A stretch of DNA of 64,000 nt from Tharpella sp964457755 (GTDB lineage Bacteria > Desulfobacterota > Anaeroferrophillalia > Anaeroferrophillales > Tharpellaceae). Shown one piece after another: positions 54,181-61,724 of the stretch. A model generated the notes under the pieces. That model had not been told where the DNA came from, searched no databases, and worked only from the letters and a program-made list of their open reading frames with translations. The DNA is taken from the NCBI GenBank assembly GCA_964457755.1, contig CAYWGC010000004.1:1-64000 (forward strand). Direction: 5' to 3'. How positions within the stretch are numbered: position 1 is the stretch's first letter; each line of letters starts with the position of its first letter. The translations under genes were made by a program, and so were the position numbers.

Positions 54181-54223
54181 ACCACCTCTTAACCATCAGG
54201 TTGGTTGAGGGGTGGTTTTTTTT
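54181..54223 (+). terminator. Rho-independent terminator between the kinase and htrA
   Basis: ACCACCTCTTAACC (54181-54194) pairs with GGTTGAGGGGTGGT (54203-54216) using two wobble pairs, followed by a run of Ts. Confidence 0.92.
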
Positions 54224-54286
54224 GCATTATTCCATTTTAATAGATGGCTTTAATTTAACTTTTAAAGGTTATGGCGGAGGTCTGAA

Positions 54287-55714
54287 ATGATTGCTTGGCG
54301 ACAGAACTATTTTTCACGTTTTTTTCTGGTAGGTCTTTTTGCAGCCTTGTTATTGGTTTTGGTTAACCCGATTAATGCGGCGCCCTTGCTGCCTTCATTT
54401 GCACCCTTGGTGGCCGAATTGACTCCGGCGGTTGTCAATATCAATACCGAAAAGCGCGTCGCCTCTCGGGGTGGGCGGGGGTTTGATTTCCCAAGGCATG
54501 GTTCCCGGGATTCATTTGAGGATTTCTTCGGTCGTTTTTTTGACCAGTTTGATCAATCGCGCCGCTCTCAGCGTCCTTTGAAAAGTCTTGGTTCCGGTTT
54601 TATTATCAGTAAGGATGGTTATATCCTGACCAATAATCATGTGGTTGAAGATGCCGATGATATCAAAGTAACGCTCTCGGATAAAAAAGCTTATGCAGCA
54701 CGTTTGGTTGGTCGCGATGAGAAAACCGATCTTGCCGTTTTGAAGATTGATGCCGATCATGATCTGCCCGCCGTCAAGCTGGGCGACTCGGATGAACTTG
54801 AAGTTGGTGACTGGTTGATTGCTATTGGTAACCCTTTCGGCCTCGCCCGGACGGTAACTGCCGGTATTGTCAGCGCCCGTGGCCGGGTTATCGGATCAGG
54901 TCCCTATGATGATTTTATTCAGACTGATGCCTCAATAAATCCCGGCAACAGTGGGGGGCCGCTTTTTAATGCCGAAGGTAAAGTTGTCGGCATCAATACT
55001 GCAATTGTCGCCAGCGGCCAGGGTATAGGTTTTGCAATTCCGATTAATATGGCTAAAGACCTGCTCCCTCAACTGAAAACCGGTAAGGTTTCGCGTGGTC
55101 GTCTTGGAGTTCATATCCAGGAGGTGACGGCGGAGTTGGCAGCCTCTTTTGGCCTTGAAGAAAAACATGGAGCGGTGGTTTCTGAAGTTATTGATGAGAG
55201 CCCCGCGGCTCGTGCCGGTTTGCAGGTTGGTGATATTATCCTGGCGGTTGATGGCGAAAAAGTTGAAGAAATGCGACGTTTGCCGGGGATGGTTGCGGCC
55301 AAAAAACCGGGTACTAAGGTCAGATTGAAAGTTTTACGTATGGGCAAGGTCTTGAAAATAGGTGTCGTGCTGGATGATCTTGAAGGAGAAAATGGCGAAG
55401 ATTATGTCCTCTCCTCCGATGGTCGCTTAGAGGATTTGGGTCTGACTGTACGTCAACTGACTCCTGAAATAGCTACTCGTTACCGTCTCTCACTTGATCA
55501 AGGGGTAGTTATCAGTCGTCTCGACTCTGATGGTCGGGCCGCAGATGCCGGTCTGCAAGTTGCTGATGTCGTGTTGATGGTTAATAACGCATCGGTTACA
55601 ACGGTTAAAGATTTCAAGGCCGCCCTGCAGCAGGGTAAAGCTCAACCCTATATTCGTTTTCTGGTACAGCGCCAGCAGAGTCGCCTCTTCGTTGTTGTTA
55701 AGTTGGGAGATTAG
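54287..55714 (+). CDS. htrA: Periplasmic serine protease DegP/HtrA
   Basis: 475 residues. Signal peptide about 1-31. Protease triad His118 (TNNHVV), Asp148 (KTDLAVLKID) and Ser222 (NPGNSGGPL), then two PDZ domains (about 260-350 and 385-470). It degrades or refolds misfolded envelope proteins. It starts 231 bases after the kinase, past a terminator, so it probably has its own promoter. prmA follows with almost no gap. Confidence 0.96.
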   Translation: MIAWRQNYFSRFFLVGLFAALLLVLVNPINAAPLLPSFAPLVAELTPAVVNINTEKRVASRGGRGFDFPRHGSRDSFEDFFGRFFDQFDQSRRSQRPLKSLGSGFIISKDGYILTNNHVVEDADDIKVTLSDKKAYAARLVGRDEKTDLAVLKIDADHDLPAVKLGDSDELEVGDWLIAIGNPFGLARTVTAGIVSARGRVIGSGPYDDFIQTDASINPGNSGGPLFNAEGKVVGINTAIVASGQGIGFAIPINMAKDLLPQLKTGKVSRGRLGVHIQEVTAELAASFGLEEKHGAVVSEVIDESPAARAGLQVGDIILAVDGEKVEEMRRLPGMVAAKKPGTKVRLKVLRMGKVLKIGVVLDDLEGENGEDYVLSSDGRLEDLGLTVRQLTPEIATRYRLSLDQGVVISRLDSDGRAADAGLQVADVVLMVNNASVTTVKDFKAALQQGKAQPYIRFLVQRQQSRLFVVVKLGD

Positions 55715-55717
55715 TTG

Positions 55718-56632
55718 ATGGTTATAGAGGATGATTTGTGGTGTTCTCTGACTTGTACGCCCCTGCCGGGTTCTGCAGTGAGATCGCAATTGGAGGATAT
55801 CTTGTATTCTGCCGGATGTGGTGGTGTCTGGGATCATGCTTCTGAGAATGATCTGGATGAGGTTTTTTCTGAAAATTTAGAAACATCTCTTCTGACGGCC
55901 TATTTCCCGCTAAAAATGCAGCCTCTGTTGTCGTCACTGGCCCAGCAAATTGAGGCTCAGAAGTTGGTTTCTGAGTTGTCTCAAGTTCAAGCTGTTGAAA
56001 ACGAGGATTGGCTAGATGGCTGGCGGAAAAATTTTACTCTGACCCCATTAACCGAGAAAACTTTGATTGTTCCTTCTTGGCAGGAGTTGCCCGAGGGTGA
56101 GACCCGGCTTGGAATCAAAATCTATCCCGGTCAGGGATTTGGTACTGGAACCCATGAAACCACTTGTCTCGCAGCGCTCGCTCTGGAAGATGAGCTGTTG
56201 TTGGATAAGTCTGATTTTGTCAGTGTTCTCGATGTTGGTACCGGTAGTGGCATCCTTGCTGTTTTGGCGGCCAAAAGAGGAGCTGCCCGCGTTCTAGCCC
56301 TTGATATTGATGATGAGGCTTTAGCTAATGCCCGGGAAAATTGTGAGCATAACTTGGTCTGCGATCAGGTTTTACTTGAAAATCGCCCATTAACTGAAGT
56401 GCGAGAGGAGTTTACTCTGATTGTCGCCAATATTATTGTTCCTGTACTTTTGCAGTTGGCCCCTGAATTTCCGCGTCTTCTGAAACCCGGTGGCCGTCTT
56501 ATTCTCTCCGGAATTCTTGTTGAACAGGTTCCTCAGGTGAAAAAAGTTTACACTGATCTCGGTTTTCTTGTCAAACCAGCAGAATGTATTGGCGAGTGGT
56601 CGGGATTTGTGTGTGTGAAGAGATCAGCCTAG
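55718..56632 (+). CDS. prmA: Ribosomal protein L11 methyltransferase
   Basis: 304 residues from the ATG at 55718, four bases after the htrA stop; GGGAG is about 10 bases upstream. The N-terminal substrate domain and the SAM domain are complete: GTGTHETT, VLDVGTGSGILAVLAA, and ANIIVPVL in place of the usual NPPY-type motif of this family. It trimethylates L11. Confidence 0.94.
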   Translation: MVIEDDLWCSLTCTPLPGSAVRSQLEDILYSAGCGGVWDHASENDLDEVFSENLETSLLTAYFPLKMQPLLSSLAQQIEAQKLVSELSQVQAVENEDWLDGWRKNFTLTPLTEKTLIVPSWQELPEGETRLGIKIYPGQGFGTGTHETTCLAALALEDELLLDKSDFVSVLDVGTGSGILAVLAAKRGAARVLALDIDDEALANARENCEHNLVCDQVLLENRPLTEVREEFTLIVANIIVPVLLQLAPEFPRLLKPGGRLILSGILVEQVPQVKKVYTDLGFLVKPAECIGEWSGFVCVKRSA

Positions 56633-56739
56633 TTTTTTTCTTTTAGTTGTTTTTTGCGGTTGACAAGGGTGTGAATTTAAGTTAAAAGACGCCTCCGTTT
56701 CGCGCTGGAGATAATTTCCTTGCTCGATCTGGAATATGC

Positions 56740-56817
56740 GTCCCCATCGTCTAGCCTGGCCCAGGACACCGCCCTTTCACGGCGGCGACAGGGGTTCAAA
56801 TCCCCTTGGGGACGCCA
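56740..56817 (+). tRNA. tRNA-Glu(UUC)
   Basis: The acceptor GTCCCCA (56740-56746) pairs with TGGGGAC; the anticodon stem CCGCC/GGCGG encloses the loop CTTTCAC with anticodon TTC at 56776-56778; the T-arm reads GGGGTTCAAATCCCC and an encoded CCA ends at 56817. An integrase lies just downstream, facing the tRNA, as at tRNA-linked integration sites. Confidence 0.96.
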
Positions 56818-56831
56818 ACAAATTCAACCAC

Positions 56832-57470
56832 TTAGATGGCCATCATTAACTCTTGCGGGGTTCTGGTGGTTGTCAGGTGGTTTTTTTGTTTCAGTCCGGG
56901 TAAAGCTTTTAATGCTGGCCGGACTGAATCAAGCCTTTTAATGTACCTTTCTGTAGTTGATAAGTTCTTGTGCCTCAAGATAGTCTGGATGTCTATCATC
57001 GGCGTTCCAGCTTTAGCTAGAATGCTTGCTGTGAGATACCTTATACCATGAAGACCGAAATGTCTGACTTGGGCTCTTGTGCATAAGTATTTCAGCCAAT
57101 GACGCCGTTGACTATACGGGTAGCCTGATTCAAGATCAGTAAAAACCCATTTTTTATCAGTTTCTGTACGACTATGGGTAGCTAAAGAATTTTTCAGGTT
57201 GTCAGTCATTGGCAACCATGCCTCTTTCCAGGAACCATCTTTCGTCTTACGTGTGTAAAGCCTGATCCTGTCCTTCTCGAAGTCCACATCATCCCACGTC
57301 AATCTAAACAACTCCGATTTTCTCGCTGCTAAATGCAAATATGCAAGCAGCATCGTAGCATCTTGATCGGTCCAGGCTTGATCATACACCATCCAAAAAT
57401 CTTTTTCAGTTGGTACATGGCGTGGGCTTCGCTCCTCGGAAAAAAGTATTTTTCGGGGTCCCAAGCGCAC
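56832..57470 (-). CDS. Tyrosine recombinase (integrase), 5' end uncertain
   Basis: 212 residues from GTG at 57470. The catalytic set is visible: Arg in LAARKSELFRL, Lys in RKTKDGSWK, HGIR, His in LRHKNLSTTERY, and Tyr in that stretch. The frame stays open upstream to 57596 and encodes a helix-turn-helix-like part (LSPKELAIKLNLDVRTVRRY) but has no ATG, GTG or TTG there. A GTG at 57597 lies in another frame and would need a one-base shift at an A-run near 57570. So the 5' end is either damaged or uses an unusual start. It faces tRNA-Glu, the likely attachment site. Confidence 0.75.
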   Translation of the reverse strand: MRLGPRKILFSEERSPRHVPTEKDFWMVYDQAWTDQDATMLLAYLHLAARKSELFRLTWDDVDFEKDRIRLYTRKTKDGSWKEAWLPMTDNLKNSLATHSRTETDKKWVFTDLESGYPYSQRRHWLKYLCTRAQVRHFGLHGIRYLTASILAKAGTPMIDIQTILRHKNLSTTERYIKRLDSVRPALKALPGLKQKNHLTTTRTPQELMMAI

Positions 57471-57654
57471 TCCGCCTAATTCAAGGTAATAGCGGCGAAC
57501 AGTGCGGACGTCAAGGTTTAACTTGATCGCGAGTTCTTTGGGACTTAAAGGTTTTTCTATCGTCTTTTTTTGCTCTGATGTAAGATGTTTGGGACACTAT
57601 GTGTGATGCCAGATATCCCAACAACTGCCCAAAATTAATTTTTGTAAAAATCGT

Positions 57655-57683
57655 TGACAGCTTTTTCCAGTTGGAGCATAAAG
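57655..57683 (+). promoter_or_regulatory. Sigma70-like promoter in the island
   Basis: TTGACA (57655-57660) and CATAAA (57678-57683) are separated by 17 bases. No gene starts at once downstream; the next is at 58102. Confidence 0.35.
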
Positions 57684-57775
57684 TGCAAGTTTACGAGGTA
57701 TTGATTTTCTGCAGATTGCTGAAACTTGGTGTAATCAAGTGAGAGTTTTTTTACGAAATCATCATAATTAGAACT

Positions 57776-57787
57776 TGACAATTGTCA
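57776..57787. promoter_or_regulatory. Perfect palindrome TGACAATTGTCA
   Basis: A 12-base perfect palindrome about 315 bases before the nuoE-like gene; a possible operator. No regulator gene is nearby in the window. Confidence 0.3.
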
Positions 57788-58101
57788 GCAATAATAGTAC
57801 TCGATAGTTGTGTGGCAATAATTACTATACATATATACTAAGATATGTTGTCCGTATTGAATCTACTAAGTCGAAAACCCTGAGACCCAGGGCAATCGCT
57901 TCACATCCTTCAGCCCGGCACTACCCTGTGAAATTGGTTAGCAGCAAGTCTTTTTGCTTCGCATAAGCAAAAAATTTGGTTTTAAGGGAAAATACGGATA
58001 ACCATAATCGAGCTTCTTCAGACAAAAAAGGCTTCAAAATGCCCCCCCTAGTAAATAATTTCCGGTCAACTCCGAAAACCCCAAAACGAGAGGTATGAAA
58101 A

Positions 58102-58578
58102 ATGCGGGACTTCGAATTAAATAAATCTGAACTCTCTATAATTGATAAGATTGTAGAGAACGGCAGTGGAGATTCTGACAATCTAATAAAAATTTTACAG
58201 GAAATTCAACTAAAGCTTGGTTATGTTCCAAAGCAGGCTCAAAGAATGGTTGCTGAGAAATTGCAGATAGCTGTCAGCAGGATATACGGAGTTGTAACTT
58301 TTTATAATTTTTTTAGATTGAACCCGCCAGGCAAACACAGCATAAACGTGTGTTTGGGAACAGCCTGCTATGTAAGGGGCGGTAAGGCAATTTTAAATAC
58401 GATAAAAAAAGTTTATAATATAGAGCCCGGCCAAACCACGCCTGACAGAGAGTTCTCACTCGAAACCGTCAGATGTCTGGGTTGTTGCGCACTCGCCCCG
58501 GTCATGGCGATTGATGGCAACACTTATGCACGTAATAATCCCGCCAAAACACGAGAAATACTGAGACAAATTACATAA
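58102..58578 (+). CDS. NuoE-like [2Fe-2S] subunit of a formate dehydrogenase/hydrogenase-type complex
   Basis: 158 residues with the thioredoxin-like ferredoxin fold. Four Cys ligands: VCLGTAC in the middle and RCLGCC near residue 128. The N-terminal helical part contains LIKILQEIQLKLGYVPKQA. It passes electrons between the FMN subunit and the catalytic subunit. The stop shares a base with an ATG of the next frame. Codon use (more A- and C-ended codons) differs from genes before the tRNA. Confidence 0.92.
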   Translation: MRDFELNKSELSIIDKIVENGSGDSDNLIKILQEIQLKLGYVPKQAQRMVAEKLQIAVSRIYGVVTFYNFFRLNPPGKHSINVCLGTACYVRGGKAILNTIKKVYNIEPGQTTPDREFSLETVRCLGCCALAPVMAIDGNTYARNNPAKTREILRQIT

Positions 58579-58589
58579 TGAGGTTAAAG

Positions 58590-61500
58590 ATGAATATTGA
58601 AGAGCTAAAAAAAATTAAGGCCCAGTTCAGACCCAAACTGGAAAACAGACTGGATTCACGTCCTTTAGAAAAAAACGATGACAGAAAAATCAGCATCATG
58701 GTGTGCAGGGGAAGCGGCTGCATTGCCTCGGCCGGGAAAACAAACCCCTATGAGGCTTTTGTCAATGCTCTGGAGAAATACAATCTCCAGGAAAAAGTGG
58801 AAGTTGTGCGAACCGGTTGTCATGGACTTTGTGAACAGGGACCTATAGCGGTTATTCATCCGGGAGCAACTCTTTACACCAACCTTCAGGCCGGTGATGT
58901 TGAAGAAATCGTACAGAAGCACGTAATTAAAAAGGAATTTGTTGAACGACTGTTGTATTGGGACCCGGTCAAGAAAAAACATATCAGCTCGATGGATAAC
59001 ATCAACTTTTACAATAAACAGACTCGCCGAATCCTTTATAATAATGGTTTGATCGATCCGATGATAATTGAAGAGTATATTGCCAACGACGGTTATTTTG
59101 CTCTGGCAAAGACCCTTGAAATGGATAGACTCGCAGTTATCGAAGAAGTGAAAAAGTCAGAGCTGAAAGGACGAGGAGGCGCGGGTTTTCCGACAGGCTT
59201 AAAATGGGAATTTGCCTGTAAAGCAAAAGGTGATCAAAAATACATGGTTTGCAATGCGGACGAAGGCGATCCCGGCGCATACATGAACCGGTCCGAACTC
59301 GAAGGCAATCCTCATGCCGTGCTCGAAGGAATGGTGATTGGCGCTTATGCCATCGGCGCAACCAAAGGCTATATCTATGTCAGGGCGGAATATCCCCTGG
59401 CAATTGAAACTCTCGAAAATGCCATCGCCCAGGCTAGAGAACGTGGACTGTTGGGAAAAAATATTTTAGGCACATCATTTGATTTTGATATCGAAATTTT
59501 CTTAGGTTCCGGCGCTTTTGTCTGTGGCGAGGAAACTGCCCTGCTCGCATCAATTGAACAAAAACGTGGTAATCCCAGACCAAAACCACCTTTTCCCGCA
59601 AACGAAGGCCTGTTTGGAAAACCCACGATTTTAAATAATGTCGGCACGTTATGCAACATTCCTTTGATTATGCAAAAAGGTGCCGACTGGTGGAGCAGCA
59701 TCGGTACGGAATCAACCAAAGGCACGAAAGTATTCTCCTTGACAGGAAACATCAACAACAGCGGTTTGATTGAAGTCCCTATGGGAATCAGCCTGGGTGA
59801 AATTGTTTTTGATATCGGCGGCGGAGTTCCAAACGGCAAAAAATTCAAAGCGGCTCAGCTGGGAGGCCCCTCGGGGGGCTGTGTTCCCGCCCAATATTTA
59901 AATCTGCCCATTGATTATGAATCTTTGAAAGGTATTGGCTGTATAATGGGTTCCGGCGCACTTGTCGTTCTTGATGAAGATACATGCATGGTTGATACGG
60001 CAAAGTTTTTTCTGGAATTTGACCGGGATGAATCCTGCGGACAATGCCTGCCCTGCAGGCGCGGGCTTCCTTTAATGGTAGATATTCTGGAGGGAATCAC
60101 CGAAGGCCGGGGCAAACTGGAAGATCTTGACACCCTGCAAAACCTTGCCGAGGGAGTTGCCAAAACTTCTCTTTGCGCCCTGGGACAAACTGCGGCAAGC
60201 CCGACTTTAAGTACCATTCAGCATTTTAGAGATGAATATGAAGCACATATCATTGACAAGAAATGTCCAGCCGGGGTCTGCGCAGTCTTTTTTAAGAGCA
60301 AATGTCAAAACGCCTGCCCCATCAGTCAGGACATTCCAACCTACCTGGCACTTGCTAAAGAAGATCGGATGGAAGAGTCCTACAAGGTTATCAAACAAAC
60401 AAACCCCATTCCCCTGGTTTTGGGCAGAGTCTGTCATAACCCCTGTGAATACAAATGCGAAAGACAAAAATTAGACGAAGCTTTGTCAGTCCGTCATGTG
60501 AAAAGATTTGTGGCCGATTTTGCTTATGAAAATAATTTTGAATACCGGCCGCCCCAAAAACCGGAAAAACCTGAAAAGGTCGCGATTGTGGGATCCGGCC
60601 CGGCCGGATTGTCCGCCGCATACGATCTTGCGATTGAAGGCTACAAAACTACGATTTTTGAAGCCCTGCCAACGGCAGGCGGTATGCTTGCCGTTGGAAT
60701 TCCAGAATATAGACTCCCGCGAAAGGTGCTGAACTACGACATTGAGCAGATAAAGAAAATGGGCGTTGAGATTAAACTAAACACAAAGATTGACAGTATT
60801 GACAAGTTGCTTGATGATGGTTTTAAGGCTGTATTTCTTGCCATTGGCGCTCACGGCGAAAGAAAAATGAATATCCCTGGTGAAGATTTAAAGGGTGTCT
60901 GTTTGGGCATGGATTTTTTGAAAAATTTGAACTTGGGAGAAAAAGTTGACATCGGGAAAAAAGTCGTGGTCATCGGTGGCGGCAACAGCGCCATGGACTG
61001 CGCAAGAGTTGCAAAACGAATGGGCGCTGATTCAGTGACGGTGGTTTACAGAAGAGAAGAAAAAGATATGCCCGCCATAAAAGAAGAAATTGAAGCTGCC
61101 CAAAAAGAGGGAATCACTTTTGAGTGTCTCAGTCTACCGGTTGAAATAATTGGCAACGGCTGCGTTGAAAAAGTAAAATGTGAACGTATGACATTTGACA
61201 ACTTTGATGCGAGCTGCCGAAAAATAACCTGCCCAATCAAAGGTTCAGAATACACTATTGATGCTGACATGGTAATTGAGTCAATAGGACAATTTCCACA
61301 AAGCAGCTGGATTTCTGAAAGCAAGGTAGAAATAGCCGAAAATAAAAGAATTATTGCTGACAAAAGAACCCTGGTAACAGGTCGGGAAGGCATCTTTGCC
61401 GGAGGCGACGCTTTTTCCGGCCCCCGTACGGTTTGCGAAGCTGTGGCTGAAGGACAAAGGGCGGCTTTCTCGATAAACCAGTATTTGCAAAAACTGCCTT

Positions 61501-61712
61501 TATCAGAAGTAATGAACCGGCAAGACCCTGAAAAATATTTGGTTCCCTTTGCTTCCGAAGAAGAACCGCAGGAAAAAGCAAGGGTGGCGATCACTGAAAA
61601 GGATCCCGGCACAGCATGTAAATGCTTTGATGAAATAGCATGTGATTACTCAAAACAGGAAGCCTTGGAAGAAGCTGGAAGATGTCTCAGATGCGATGCG
61701 TGGGAGTCATAG
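58590..61712 (+). CDS. NuoF-like flavoprotein fused to a GltD-like NAD(P)H oxidoreductase
   Basis: About 1040 residues; GAGG 8 bases upstream favours the ATG at 58590 over the one at 58578. Order: N-terminal 2Fe-2S thioredoxin-like part with CRGSGC and CHGLC (about 39-81); NuoF FMN/NADH domain with GRGGAGFPTG (about 194) and NADEGDPGAY; SLBB; 4Fe-4S motif ESCGQCLPC (about 481); then a GltD-like half with Cys clusters (CQNACPISQDIPTYLALA), FAD motif VGSGPAGLSAA (about 664) and a second nucleotide motif GGGNSAMDCA (about 796). The fusion gives two flavins and two pyridine-nucleotide sites in one chain, as in electron-bifurcating complexes. Bifurcation is inferred. Confidence 0.9.
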   Translation: MNIEELKKIKAQFRPKLENRLDSRPLEKNDDRKISIMVCRGSGCIASAGKTNPYEAFVNALEKYNLQEKVEVVRTGCHGLCEQGPIAVIHPGATLYTNLQAGDVEEIVQKHVIKKEFVERLLYWDPVKKKHISSMDNINFYNKQTRRILYNNGLIDPMIIEEYIANDGYFALAKTLEMDRLAVIEEVKKSELKGRGGAGFPTGLKWEFACKAKGDQKYMVCNADEGDPGAYMNRSELEGNPHAVLEGMVIGAYAIGATKGYIYVRAEYPLAIETLENAIAQARERGLLGKNILGTSFDFDIEIFLGSGAFVCGEETALLASIEQKRGNPRPKPPFPANEGLFGKPTILNNVGTLCNIPLIMQKGADWWSSIGTESTKGTKVFSLTGNINNSGLIEVPMGISLGEIVFDIGGGVPNGKKFKAAQLGGPSGGCVPAQYLNLPIDYESLKGIGCIMGSGALVVLDEDTCMVDTAKFFLEFDRDESCGQCLPCRRGLPLMVDILEGITEGRGKLEDLDTLQNLAEGVAKTSLCALGQTAASPTLSTIQHFRDEYEAHIIDKKCPAGVCAVFFKSKCQNACPISQDIPTYLALAKEDRMEESYKVIKQTNPIPLVLGRVCHNPCEYKCERQKLDEALSVRHVKRFVADFAYENNFEYRPPQKPEKPEKVAIVGSGPAGLSAAYDLAIEGYKTTIFEALPTAGGMLAVGIPEYRLPRKVLNYDIEQIKKMGVEIKLNTKIDSIDKLLDDGFKAVFLAIGAHGERKMNIPGEDLKGVCLGMDFLKNLNLGEKVDIGKKVVVIGGGNSAMDCARVAKRMGADSVTVVYRREEKDMPAIKEEIEAAQKEGITFECLSLPVEIIGNGCVEKVKCERMTFDNFDASCRKITCPIKGSEYTIDADMVIESIGQFPQSSWISESKVEIAENKRIIADKRTLVTGREGIFAGGDAFSGPRTVCEAVAEGQRAAFSINQYLQKLPLSEVMNRQDPEKYLVPFASEEEPQEKARVAITEKDPGTACKCFDEIACDYSKQEALEEAGRCLRCDAWES

Positions 61713-61724
61713 GAGAAAAATAAA

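Larger units (their letters stand above)
57598..58101. other. Island segment between integrase and nuoE-like gene
   Basis: About 500 bases without a gene that I can support. It holds a promoter-like TTGACA and CATAAA pair (57655-57683), a perfect palindrome TGACAATTGTCA (57776-57787), and a hairpin TTTTTGCTT/AAGCAAAAA (57951-57973). The last 150 bases would be the leader of the formate dehydrogenase genes. Confidence 0.5.

Noticed and set aside
57684..57743. 19-codon frame after the island promoter
   Set aside because: No ribosome site and an unremarkable product.
57951..57973. TTTTTGCTT/AAGCAAAAA hairpin as a terminator
   Set aside because: No T-run follows the stem on either strand; kept only as a note on the intergenic segment.
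59375..59848. 157-residue minus-strand frame inside the NuoF part
   Set aside because: Shadow of the FMN domain; composition mirrors the sense gene.
61046..61612. 188-residue minus-strand frame inside the NuoF-GltD gene
   Set aside because: Opposite a conserved coding region and without recognisable motifs.
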